DNA of 13,856 bases, from positions 1-13,856 of the forward strand of contig JAUMXP010000026.1 in assembly GCA_030529125.1 (NCBI GenBank). Direction: 5' to 3'. Below, one piece after another: positions 1 to 7,335 of the stretch. How positions within the stretch are numbered: the stretch's first letter is position 1; the number at the start of each line of letters is the position of its first letter. Both the position numbers and the translations under genes were made by a program. The notes under the pieces were generated by a model. It was given only the letters and a program-made list of their open reading frames with translations, was not told the DNA's origin and ran no database searches. This stretch comes from Eubacteriales bacterium (GTDB lineage: Bacteria > Bacillota > Clostridia > Oscillospirales > Acutalibacteraceae).

Positions 1-18
1 ACATATATTACAGGATAA

Positions 19-1809
19 TCAGCTTGCTACAAAATCGCTTGAGGTTGAACCTATTTTTATGGTGTAGGTTTGACCTGTTATGATTTTTGGGCTACTGAGT
101 ATAACAGCAGAGAAAGAGAGTTCAGGTTTATGATGTATAACGATATTTCCGTCTTTATCTGTTAGAGTTATGCTTGTATTAGCAGCTTGTTCAGGTGTAC
201 TGACAGCTAGAATACCTTGATGTGTTTCGCTGAATGTCTGTGCCATCGAAGTAGCGCCTGTACCGATAAATGTACCGCCTGATATAGTAGCGCTTGTTTC
301 ATAATCAAGGGTTGATGTATCACCGTGCGACGGACCAACAACTGTTATGTTGCCACCAGTAATATTCAGTGATCCGTTTGAATCAAGTCCATCACCAGAA
401 GCATTTACATAGAGCTTACCGGCGGATATTATGATACTTCCGTTTGTCTGAGAAGGACCGCCGCCTTTTCCACCTCGTTTATCGAACATTCCATCTCTCC
501 CACCGGTTGAGCCGCTCGAGTCAGTGCCACCTGCAGCGTTAAGTCCATCGTCGCTTGCTACCAGTTTGATGTCGCCACCATTAATATTAATGGTGAGAGC
601 TTCCAGACCCTCGTAGCTTTCGGTGATATTAAGCGTGCCGTCAGTTATAGTGAGCAATTCTTCTGCGTGTACAGCATCATCGCCTGAAGCTATTTTATAA
701 TTTCCACCTTCTATAGTGATAGAAATATCAGAGTGAATCGAGTCGTCTGCTGAGTTTATGCTAAAGGAACCACCACGGATCATCATACTGTTTGATGATT
801 TTATACCTTTCATGCTAGTGCTGTTTTCTTCAGTTGTAGTATCAGATGGTGGCTCACCCGGTCTTTTGCCACCTTTGAATCCTCCGAAATTATCTGAAGA
901 AGATTTTGTACCGTTAACACTTCCACCACCTGATAAAAGATTGAAGGTACCATCTTCGATTTGCATATAATATCCTGCAGAGATGCCGTCGCCTTCAGCT
1001 TCTACGTTAATAGTTCCGCCTGAAGTATAGATGAAACCAAGTGATATATCGTCAGAGTTTTCGCAGTGAATTCCGTCTTTGCCTGCATCTATGTTAAGAT
1101 TTGTTTTGCCTGTTATCCTTACGCTGTCGTTTGCATCCAAGCCATGTGAAGCGCTACCTATTTCATAAGTACCGCCTGTAAATACTAGATCATCTTTGCA
1201 CACAACACCATGTCCTGCAGGGGAGTTTACCGTCAGACTTCCCAAGCCGTTGAAAGTCAAATCTTGCTTAGAAAAAACAGCAGCATCGATATTATTGTTA
1301 TCAATAGCTGTGAAATTACCACCATTTGACAGAGTGTTTGATTTATCTTTTGCGAGTGTTACGAACACTTTGTCTGCTTCAATAATATACAGTGCAGCAC
1401 TAGTTTTGCTGGTTATATCAACACCGTTTAGTATAAGCTGTAGTTTGGCGGTGTCAGGCGCATCGACAACAATCATACCATCATTGAGCGTTCCTGAAAT
1501 AATGTAGGTAGCTTCTTCTGTTATAGTTATTGTGCTGTTTACTATTTGTACACTGTCTGAAGATGCAGTAGCAGTGTTACCCTTTAGCTTGATAGTAACG
1601 CTTTTCTTTTTGTCATAATCTGTGTTAGAGTCACGTTTTGTAAACATATCATCATCTGTTAAAGTGAAATCTGTTTTAGCTGGTGTGGCATTGTCAGGAG
1701 TACTTGTTGAGTCGGTGCTGACTGTGCTACTGCTGTTATCATTTGAACAGCCTGTAAACATGATGCAAACTAGAGATATTATTAATAATATAGATAAAAG
1801 TTTCTTCAT
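19..1809 (-). CDS. Cthe_2159-like (DUF4353) beta-helix surface lipoprotein, carbohydrate-binding family
   Basis: A 596-residue exported lipoprotein. It opens with MKK, a hydrophobic segment (about 4-18) and a lipobox FTGC with the modifiable Cys at 21, then a Ser/Thr-rich tether (22-45). The rest is short beta-strand repeats of the type GDDAVHAE followed by LTITDGTLNI, with recurring DDG/GDG turns (DDSIHS, SDDGLN, GDGLDS), as expected of a right-handed parallel beta-helix. This matches the family of Clostridium thermocellum Cthe_2159, which binds polysaccharides such as cellulose or pectin. Two Gly/Pro/Ser-rich insertions (about 300-333 and 423-456) interrupt the repeats. It is the last gene of the trio, 15 bp after the DUF4956 gene, with GAGGTGAC as ribosome binding site. 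Family call is firm; the ligand is unknown, and adhesion or cell-surface scaffolding is inference. The gene is complete, ending 18 bp inside the window edge. Confidence 0.88.
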   Translation of the reverse strand: MKKLLSILLIISLVCIMFTGCSNDNSSSTVSTDSTSTPDNATPAKTDFTLTDDDMFTKRDSNTDYDKKKSVTIKLKGNTATASSDSVQIVNSTITITEEATYIISGTLNDGMIVVDAPDTAKLQLILNGVDITSKTSAALYIIEADKVFVTLAKDKSNTLSNGGNFTAIDNNNIDAAVFSKQDLTFNGLGSLTVNSPAGHGVVCKDDLVFTGGTYEIGSASHGLDANDSVRITGKTNLNIDAGKDGIHCENSDDISLGFIYTSGGTINVEAEGDGISAGYYMQIEDGTFNLLSGGGSVNGTKSSSDNFGGFKGGKRPGEPPSDTTTEENSTSMKGIKSSNSMMIRGGSFSINSADDSIHSDISITIEGGNYKIASGDDAVHAEELLTITDGTLNITESYEGLEALTININGGDIKLVASDDGLNAAGGTDSSGSTGGRDGMFDKRGGKGGGPSQTNGSIIISAGKLYVNASGDGLDSNGSLNITGGNITVVGPSHGDTSTLDYETSATISGGTFIGTGATSMAQTFSETHQGILAVSTPEQAANTSITLTDKDGNIVIHHKPELSFSAVILSSPKIITGQTYTIKIGSTSSDFVAS

Positions 1810-1824
1810 ATGTCACCTCGTAAA

Positions 1825-2520
1825 TTAAAGTTCTGACATTGATGTGTCTTGTTTTGAAACAGAGATTTCAAGGTTGCCATTACGACAACGGAGTTTGTCT
1901 ATCATTTCTTTTTCTTTGTTGATGTCACGCATTGTTATGTTGTATGTCAGCTTAAACATACTGCCAAGATTGGTGCTCTTGACACGAATCAATTCAAACG
2001 ATTTAGTATATGTACTGAAAATATCATCAAACACACCCGTATAATCCAGATCATCAGCAATAACGATGGTTAGTGTTTTGTAGGTTGCGGCATTGTTTTT
2101 TGTGCCAAAATCAAGACGGTTGTAAATAAAGAATATGATGCACATAATGAGAGTGAATAAAGTAGCAAATCCGAGGTATCCCATACCAGTAATTAGTCCT
2201 GTGCCCATCGCAAGGAACAGGGTGCAAATTTCTTTTGCTGTACCTGGGACAGAGCGGAATCGCACCAGACTGAAAGCTCCGGCTACCGCAACACCGGCAC
2301 CTACGTTACCGTTCACCATCATGATAACTATGCATACTACAGCAGGCAGTAACGCAAGTGTTACAACAAAGCTTTTGGTATAGCGTGTGCGATACATATA
2401 TGCAAACGCGAGTATCAGCCCAAGCATCAGTGAAAAGCCCAGACAGAGTAAAAAGTCAGTTACGCTGATGACTGAGGTGAGGTCTGTATCAAAGATTCCT
2501 TTAAAAATATTTTCAAGCAT
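1825..2520 (-). CDS. DUF4956 family polytopic membrane protein
   Basis: A 231-residue membrane protein. Hydrophobic segments lie at about 22-42, 50-69, 97-112 and 115-134, with a conserved Gly-rich stretch between them that ends in GAFSLVRFRSVPGTAKEI (81-98), the signature I associate with DUF4956. The C-terminal third (about 145-231) is soluble, with an alternating hydrophobic pattern suggesting a small alpha/beta domain, probably cytoplasmic. The start follows the VTC stop codon by 4 bp, with AAGGAGG about 9 nt before the ATG, so the two are probably translationally coupled. Members of this family are usually next to VTC-domain genes and often next to CotH or Cthe_2159-like genes. The biochemical role is not known to me; a membrane partner of the VTC-domain protein is inference from gene order. 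Confidence 0.88.
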   Translation of the reverse strand: MLENIFKGIFDTDLTSVISVTDFLLCLGFSLMLGLILAFAYMYRTRYTKSFVVTLALLPAVVCIVIMMVNGNVGAGVAVAGAFSLVRFRSVPGTAKEICTLFLAMGTGLITGMGYLGFATLFTLIMCIIFFIYNRLDFGTKNNAATYKTLTIVIADDLDYTGVFDDIFSTYTKSFELIRVKSTNLGSMFKLTYNITMRDINKEKEMIDKLRCRNGNLEISVSKQDTSMSEL

Positions 2521-2524
2521 TGTA

Positions 2525-3256
2525 TTAAGCCTCCTTGGTTTTTTGCATATTCAGTTTCTGTAATTGCGTGAAAATAATAGTACGATATGCGGTTCCGTAC
2601 TTAGAAAATGGAATTTTGAATATATGTTCTTTAGATAAAACCGAAGTCATCCACAGCGGGATACCTCCGCTGCATTTGATTTCCATCAATATACTACCAT
2701 TATCTAGAATCGGTGTTCCGTATGTTTCGGATTTTAGCGAGAGGTTATCTTGTCGACAGAGGACGTTTTCATCAAATGTAACTATGAAATCCGAATTGTC
2801 ATTTGAGTAATAGGCTTCTCGCTCATACGACAGTAAAAGTGTAGGGTGTAGGTTTTTATAATAATCAATGAAGTAATCGATTTCTGCAGAAATCTGTGTG
2901 GGATTTTTGCAACCACACTCTCTATTTAGCCACTGTGTCGCTTCTTGCTCAGGCATAGAAACACGCCGTTTATACACAACATGTTTAAACTTTTTCTTTA
3001 GCTCTACGAATACAGGGGTGTCATTAGTAAGCTCGCCGTAGCACCTGATACGGAGTTTTTCTTTATATACAGGCTTTTCTATAGACCTGCGTATCAACAG
3101 ATAAGTATCGGTATCGTAATATATGTTTTTTATGGTAGTACGACCGTATTTGTCTATTGTCATATATGGTTTCATAGCGTTGAGCAGGATTTCTTTTTGC
3201 TGTTGAGTTATCATATATTTGATTTCATAGCGTTTGAAATTAGCTTGATATGCCAT
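2525..3256 (-). CDS. VTC-domain protein, polyphosphate-polymerase-like
   Basis: A 243-residue cytosolic protein with the pattern of charged residues of the VTC domain (triphosphate-tunnel fold related to CYTH): YEIKY (10-14), KLRIR (67-71), VELKKK (84-89), YKRR (95-98), SYEREAY (143-149), MEIK (191-194) and FSKY (217-220). In yeast Vtc4 this fold makes polyphosphate from ATP, with basic residues lining the tunnel and Glu residues binding metal. The protein is a free domain: it has no SPX domain and no membrane segment of its own, so attachment to the membrane would need a partner, plausibly the adjacent DUF4956 protein. AGGAGG lies 10 nt before the ATG and sits in a hairpin arm (see 3266-3302). 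It is the first gene of the trio and has its own promoter region 3' of the kinase gene. Family call is strong; polyphosphate synthesis itself is unproven for bacterial stand-alone members. Confidence 0.87.
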   Translation of the reverse strand: MAYQANFKRYEIKYMITQQQKEILLNAMKPYMTIDKYGRTTIKNIYYDTDTYLLIRRSIEKPVYKEKLRIRCYGELTNDTPVFVELKKKFKHVVYKRRVSMPEQEATQWLNRECGCKNPTQISAEIDYFIDYYKNLHPTLLLSYEREAYYSNDNSDFIVTFDENVLCRQDNLSLKSETYGTPILDNGSILMEIKCSGGIPLWMTSVLSKEHIFKIPFSKYGTAYRTIIFTQLQKLNMQKTKEA

Positions 3257-3265
3257 AAAAGCAAA

Positions 3266-3302
3266 TCCTCCTGCACTTTGATGTCATCATTGTACAGGAG
3301 GA
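3266..3302 (-). promoter_or_regulatory. Hairpin sequestering the VTC-gene ribosome binding site
   Basis: On the minus strand TCCTCCTGTAC (3302-3292) pairs with GTGCAGGAGGA (3276-3266): 11 bp with one U-G wobble and a 15-nt loop. The right arm contains the AGGAGG of the VTC gene. There is no T-run after it, so it is not an intrinsic terminator. A transcript reading through from the kinase gene would hold both arms and hide the ribosome binding site; a transcript started at the promoter inside this region would lack the left arm. Confidence 0.6.
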
Positions 3303-3332
3303 ATATTGAAATATGATTGAATATTATTGATA
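3289..3332 (-). promoter_or_regulatory. Putative response-regulator box and promoter for the VTC-DUF4956-lipoprotein trio
   Basis: On the + strand 3302-3321 reads AATATTGAAATATGATTGAA, continued by TATTATTGATA. TTGAA elements recur every 11 bp (TTGAAATATGA, TTGAATATTAT, TGATA), the geometry of PhoB/OmpR-type operators. The same 20-bp box, 18/20 identical, precedes the response regulator gene at 5309-5328. On the minus strand TACAAT (3294-3289) is a plausible -10. It lies 17 bp downstream of a poor -35 position that the box overlaps, as expected for an activator-dependent promoter. Inferred from sequence only. Confidence 0.55.
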
Positions 3333-3336
3333 GAGT

Positions 3337-4596
3337 TTATGATTTTGGGATTCGCGCAGTAAAGCAGACTTTATTGTCTTTGCAGTTAACGCTGATTTTT
3401 CCGTTGTGTGCTGTGACTATGGCTTTAGCAATAGCAAGACCAAGTCCATAGTGGTTATCTTCGCTGTTGCGTGCTTCGTCAACACGATAAAAGCGTTCAA
3501 ATAGTTTCTCTCTAGTCTCACGTGGTATAGGGTCGGAAGCGTTAATTACTGAGAGGTTTGCGTGACCTCTGCTCTCTGTCAATACAATTTCGATTTCTTT
3601 ACCGTTTGTTGAGTGACGGATTGCGTTGTCGACTAAAATTGAAACCAGCTGGCTAAGTTGACTATTGTTGCCTATAATAGTGATATCGTCGTTGATTTTT
3701 GTAACAAGGGTCAGACCTTTTTCGAAAGCAACACTTTCAAATGGCAGAGCGCCTCCTGCTACCAGACGGCTCAAATTCAGAGATTCTTTGAGTATGGTAG
3801 TATCTTCTGTTTTTGCAAGATTTAGCAGTTGGCTGATTATATCACCCATACGCTCATTTTCAAACTGAATATTTGAGAGCCATTTATTATCTCCTATCTC
3901 GCGCGATAGAAGTTCAGCATTGGCGCTTACGACCGATACAGGTGTTTTGAGCTCGTGACCTGCATCAGAGATAAACTGCTTTTGTTTTTGGTAGCTTTCT
4001 TCAAGCGGTTTTACAATTCGCTTTGCAAGGTAGATAGCGACAAAAAATAACGCTACCAGTGCAACACTGCCAAATACCAATGTGTAACGGAACAAAGTGC
4101 CCATATTGTGTTTTACAATAGTGTTGTCCATAAATGCAACCAAGGTGTATCCTTGTTTTGGTTCAACAAAATACGCTAGATCATCTATTGATCCTTGTGT
4201 GTTGCCGCTTTCCAGAATATCTAAGGCATAGCTTTGCAGTGTCTTTTTGTCGTATTTATCTTGTTTACCTACATCAATATCGAGAATTTGTCCATCATCT
4301 GCTATAGCTACGGAATAAAAGATAGATAGCTCAAAAGAATGATCTTTGTCAAAAGGTTTTTTATGCTCATCTTTCTTCAGTGATTCCATAAACTCTTTTG
4401 GAAGTTCTTTTGATTGATTATTTATCATTGGATCGTTGAGAACATACATCTGAGCGTGATGCTCCAAGAGTTCGTAATTAGTGTTTTCTACTTCATAATA
4501 ACTCAAAGTATAGATTAATGTGAGGGTACCAATGAAAAGAAAAACCAGCACAGACATAATGGCAGCTACTATCTTATATCGCGATTTTTTAAACAT
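3337..4596 (-). CDS. Membrane sensor histidine kinase (HisKA / HATPase)
   Basis: A 419-residue two-component sensor. Transmembrane segments at about 8-33 and 169-191 flank an extracytoplasmic region of about 135 residues with no recognisable sensor fold. The cytoplasmic part has the dimerisation/phosphoacceptor motif around FISDAGHELKTPVS with His214, the N box LVDNAIRH (Asn324), a G1-like segment ending in PIPRE, the F box KLFERFYR and the G2 box HYGLGLAIAK (382-391). A HAMP domain is not obvious; the linker after the second membrane segment is short. The start overlaps the regulator's stop by 8 bp, with GAGGTGC as ribosome binding site, so the pair is co-transcribed and probably translationally coupled. 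The partner is the adjacent OmpR-type regulator. The signal is unknown; cell-envelope or phosphate-related input is conceivable given the downstream trio, but this is inference. Confidence 0.93.
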   Translation of the reverse strand: MFKKSRYKIVAAIMSVLVFLFIGTLTLIYTLSYYEVENTNYELLEHHAQMYVLNDPMINNQSKELPKEFMESLKKDEHKKPFDKDHSFELSIFYSVAIADDGQILDIDVGKQDKYDKKTLQSYALDILESGNTQGSIDDLAYFVEPKQGYTLVAFMDNTIVKHNMGTLFRYTLVFGSVALVALFFVAIYLAKRIVKPLEESYQKQKQFISDAGHELKTPVSVVSANAELLSREIGDNKWLSNIQFENERMGDIISQLLNLAKTEDTTILKESLNLSRLVAGGALPFESVAFEKGLTLVTKINDDITIIGNNSQLSQLVSILVDNAIRHSTNGKEIEIVLTESRGHANLSVINASDPIPRETREKLFERFYRVDEARNSEDNHYGLGLAIAKAIVTAHNGKISVNCKDNKVCFTARIPKS

Positions 4597-5272
4597 TGTC
4601 GCACCTCAATTCGTATCCGACTCCACGCACTGCCTTTATCTCTGTTTTTGCGTTGACAAAGCACAGCTTTTTGCGTGTAAACGACATATATACTTCTACA
4701 TTGTTGTACTCGGAATCGCTCTCAAATCCCCAGATTTTGACCGCAAGTTGCTCTCGGCTGAGAATCTGTCCCTGATTAGCAATCAGATACTCGAGAATAC
4801 GATATTCCTTGTCGCTTAAACGTACGCTTTGACCATTTGTTGTACAACAAAGAGAAGAAGTGCTTTGCTGTAGTGTAATATCAGCAAAGCTAAGTTCACC
4901 GTCCGGAGTGTTGATATTTCGTCTTGTCAGAGCTCGTAATCGTGCTAAGAGTTCTTTTGTCATAAATGGTTTAGTCAGATAATCATCAGCACCACTGTCA
5001 AGACCTGTTACTTTGTCATCAAGTTCTGCCTTTGCAGTGAGCATTAGTATCGGAGTTCGAATTCCTTTTTGACGTGCGGTTTTTGCGATGTCGTATCCAT
5101 TCATTGATGGAAGCATAACATCGAGAATAATGATATCATATATATTGCTCTCAATAGCTGATAAACCATCCATACCGTCGTCAAAATGGTCTACTTCGTA
5201 TTTTTCAAGGCGCAGTATCTCGCATAACGCCTGAGCCATTCTTTTTTCATCTTCTACAAGTAAAAGTCGCAT
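4589..5272 (-). CDS. OmpR/PhoB-family response regulator
   Basis: A 227-residue regulator with an N-terminal receiver domain (about 1-115): acidic pocket VEDE (6-9), phosphoacceptor Asp51 in IILDVMLP, Thr79 in LMLTA and Lys101 in YLTKPF. A C-terminal winged-helix DNA-binding domain (about 128-227) contains the typical LSDKEYRILEYL and LSREQLAVKIWG segments and ends with AVRGVGYEL. All residues needed for phosphorylation are present. GGAGGTG lies 6 nt before the ATG. The kinase gene follows with an 8-bp overlap. A direct-repeat box upstream (5309-5328) that recurs before the VTC gene suggests autoregulation and control of the downstream trio. Family assignment is certain; target genes are inferred. 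Confidence 0.95.
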   Translation of the reverse strand: MRLLLVEDEKRMAQALCEILRLEKYEVDHFDDGMDGLSAIESNIYDIIILDVMLPSMNGYDIAKTARQKGIRTPILMLTAKAELDDKVTGLDSGADDYLTKPFMTKELLARLRALTRRNINTPDGELSFADITLQQSTSSLCCTTNGQSVRLSDKEYRILEYLIANQGQILSREQLAVKIWGFESDSEYNNVEVYMSFTRKKLCFVNAKTEIKAVRGVGYELRCDNV

Positions 5273-5297
5273 ATTTACACCTCCACTTATAACTATA

Positions 5298-5330
5298 TAT
5301 TAACATATAATATTGAAAGAAGATTGAAAA
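5298..5330 (-). promoter_or_regulatory. Putative autoregulatory box and promoter of the response regulator
   Basis: On the + strand 5309-5328 reads AATATTGAAAGAAGATTGAA. TTGAAA repeats at an 11-bp interval, and the block matches 18 of 20 bases of the box at 3302-3321. On the minus strand the box is followed by AT-rich sequence with a candidate -10 (TAATAT) at about the same distance as the -10 of the VTC promoter. The start point is uncertain because several AT-rich hexamers fit. Confidence 0.5.
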
Positions 5331-5331
5331 C

Positions 5332-5362
5332 AAAAAAGCGACAAAGAAAAATCCTCTGTCGC
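5332..5362 (-). terminator. Intrinsic terminator of the sugar transferase gene
   Basis: On the minus strand GCGACAGAG (5362-5354) pairs with CTTTGTCGC (5346-5338): 9 bp with one G-U pair and a 7-nt loop, followed by six T residues (5337-5332). It separates the sugar transferase from the regulator operon. Confidence 0.85.
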
Positions 5363-5414
5363 CACCAATATCTTCATATTGTGATTTTGAATAATGTACG
5401 GTTTATAGTATCAA

Positions 5415-6125
5415 TTACACACCGTTCATTTTGAAGACAGCACCAAAAGTGCCTAAAATAATACGCAAATCTGTTTTGAGTGAACGTTTCTGAATATACT
5501 GTAAATCCATATTAAGCCATTCGTTGAATGTCATATCGTTGCGGTTAGGAGTAATCTGCCAGTAGCATGTAAGACCCGGAGTTACATATAGACGCTGTAG
5601 CTCGTACTCGCTGTAATTTTCGACTTCTCTAGGAAGAGGAGGACGAGGGCCAACGATAGTCATATCGCCGAGCAAAACATTCAGAAGTTGAGGCAGCTCA
5701 TCAATGCTTGTTTTGCGCAGGAACTTGCCGACCTTAGTAATACGTGGGTCATCTTTGATTTTAAACGCGTGACCATCCATTTCATTCTTATGCAGAAGCT
5801 CCTCAAGCTTGTCCTCAGCATCAGGAATCATAGAACGGAATTTGTAGAAACGGAAAGGTTTTTTATCTTTGCCGATTCTTTGTTGAGTAAAGATAGGAGA
5901 GGCTTTTGGGCACTCTATAAATACAATAAGTGTGATAATAAGGAAGAAAGGTAAAAGTAGAGCCAGACAAATAACAGAAAACAGAATATCAAAGATACGC
6001 TTAACAATCAAGTATCCACGTTTACCTTCATTAATGGCTGCTCTGTCTAATAAGAGTTTGTGTGTTGCGTTTTCAATATTTGTATTTTTTTCAGTAATTA
6101 CTGTTACAGCCACACAAACCCCCAC
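5415..6125 (-). CDS. Sugar-phosphate transferase (undecaprenyl-phosphate sugar phosphotransferase type)
   Basis: A short (up to 236 residues) bacterial sugar transferase of the WcaJ/PglC type, which moves a sugar-1-phosphate from a nucleotide sugar to undecaprenyl phosphate at the inner face of the membrane, the first step of exopolysaccharide or glycan assembly. Visible motifs: basic stretch KRIFD, one long hydrophobic segment (about 44-70), QQRIGKDKKPFRFYKFRSM, DPRITKVGKFLRKTSIDELPQ with the Asp-Glu pair, IVGPRPPLPREV, and TPGLTCYWQI. The N-terminal multi-span region of long members is absent, so this is the minimal catalytic form. The start is uncertain: the GTG at 6125 has a weak site, whereas a GTG at 6113 has GGGGG 5 nt upstream. 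No glycosyltransferase genes are adjacent, so the pathway cannot be told. Own promoter and terminator. Confidence 0.9.
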   Translation of the reverse strand: MGVCVAVTVITEKNTNIENATHKLLLDRAAINEGKRGYLIVKRIFDILFSVICLALLLPFFLIITLIVFIECPKASPIFTQQRIGKDKKPFRFYKFRSMIPDAEDKLEELLHKNEMDGHAFKIKDDPRITKVGKFLRKTSIDELPQLLNVLLGDMTIVGPRPPLPREVENYSEYELQRLYVTPGLTCYWQITPNRNDMTFNEWLNMDLQYIQKRSLKTDLRIILGTFGAVFKMNGV

Positions 6126-6147
6126 TTTCTCATAATAATCTTATTTT

Positions 6148-6176
6148 ATTATAAAGGATAATTGATATCAATGCAA
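6148..6176 (-). promoter_or_regulatory. Promoter of the sugar transferase gene with a palindrome in its spacer
   Basis: On the minus strand TTGCAT (6176-6171), a 17-bp spacer, then a consensus TATAAT (6153-6148). The spacer region holds the perfect 12-bp palindrome ATTGATATCAAT (6161-6172), which may be an operator or chance in AT-rich DNA. Confidence 0.65.
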
Positions 6177-6219
6177 TACTTTATTGTGTGTTAATCAGTA
6201 AAAATCGTATTTATTAAGC

Positions 6220-6248
6220 TTGAAAACAGATGTTTCATAGCATAAAAT
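6220..6248 (+). promoter_or_regulatory. Promoter of the asparaginase-like gene
   Basis: TTGAAA (6220-6225), 17 bp, TAAAAT (6243-6248). The predicted leader is about 85 nt and AT-rich, with no clear riboswitch or attenuator in it. Confidence 0.55.
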
Positions 6249-6338
6249 ATATTTATACATTTTTATAGTAAGAATAATGGATAAATAATGGTATTTATCT
6301 AAGAATATGGATATACGTTTTATAAGGAGAGTACAAAG

Positions 6339-7331
6339 ATGAAAATACTCGTTGTAATTACAGGAGGCACAATAGGTAGTACAACAAGCGGTCCTTACAC
6401 CTGCCTTGATAAAAGTAAAAATTATGCTTTAATAGAGCACTACAAAGAAAATTATGACAAAAACACAGAGTTTGATGTTGTATCTGAGTATAGTATATTA
6501 AGCGAAAATCTCACAGCAAAAGAGCTAAATCTGCTGACAGAGTGTATCGAAAAATCCCTTGATAAAGGATATGATGGTATGATAGTAACTCACGGCACAG
6601 ACACACTACAGTATACAGCCTCTGCGCTTGCTTACTGTTTTAGCAATTTATCGTTGCCTATTTTGCTAGTTTCAGCTAATTATCCGCTTGAAAATAAAAA
6701 AAGCAACGGCTACCATAATTTCGAAGCTGCTGTTGAGTTTATTAGGGCAAAGGCTGGAAACGGGGTTTTTGTGTCATACAAAAATAAAGACGAAGACAAA
6801 ACAAACATACACCTCGCTACAAGAGTGTACTCTCATTTAGAAAATACCGACGAGGTTTATAGCATCGGCAATCAGGTTTTTGCGTTTTATAAAAATGGTT
6901 TAGTTACGCTCAATAAAGAGTTTATTAAAACCTTAAGTGCGAAAGAAAACACCCGCTATATATTCAAAAACAAAACAGAGACTCTTGTTATCAGCAGTAT
7001 GGTTGGTGATTCGTTCAACTACTCACTTGATAATGTTAAAGCTGTGCTAATTCGTCCATATCATTCAGGCACTATCAACACAGCAGATGGTTGTTTAAAG
7101 GCGTTTTGTATTAGAGCAAAAGAACAGAATATCCCTGTGTTTATACTTACAGCTGGGCTTAACGCTGAGTACGAGAGCACAAATGTATTTGAACAATTTG
7201 GCATTATTCCGCTTAGGCTTTCAACTTTTGTATCGCAGTATATGAAGCTGTGGATAGCAACAAGCAACGATTTAGATATTAAAGAGTTTATGCAAAAGGA
7301 AAGCGCTCAGGAATATATAGTGAATAAATAA
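6339..7331 (+). CDS. Asparaginase / glutaminase-family amidohydrolase
   Basis: A 330-residue cytosolic protein of the L-asparaginase family, which hydrolyses Asn to Asp and ammonia. The N-terminal motif ITGGTIGS gives the nucleophile position Thr11; SENLT (55-59) fits the substrate-binding Ser region; VTHGTDT (83-89) gives the second catalytic pair Thr87-Asp88. The C-terminal small domain is present, and the length is that of bacterial type I enzymes. No signal peptide, so it is cytoplasmic. The Lys normally found in the R-x-x-K segment of the active site (about residue 160 in E. coli enzymes) appears to be Ser here, in ATRVYSH, so activity or substrate may differ. AAGGAGAG precedes the ATG. 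It is monocistronic, with a promoter at 6220 and a shared terminator at 7336. Confidence 0.88.
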   Translation: MKILVVITGGTIGSTTSGPYTCLDKSKNYALIEHYKENYDKNTEFDVVSEYSILSENLTAKELNLLTECIEKSLDKGYDGMIVTHGTDTLQYTASALAYCFSNLSLPILLVSANYPLENKKSNGYHNFEAAVEFIRAKAGNGVFVSYKNKDEDKTNIHLATRVYSHLENTDEVYSIGNQVFAFYKNGLVTLNKEFIKTLSAKENTRYIFKNKTETLVISSMVGDSFNYSLDNVKAVLIRPYHSGTINTADGCLKAFCIRAKEQNIPVFILTAGLNAEYESTNVFEQFGIIPLRLSTFVSQYMKLWIATSNDLDIKEFMQKESAQEYIVNK

Positions 7332-7335
7332 AAAT

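Noticed and set aside
3266..3302. Hairpin as a terminator of the kinase gene
   Set aside because: No T-run follows on the minus strand, and one arm is the ribosome binding site of the next gene.
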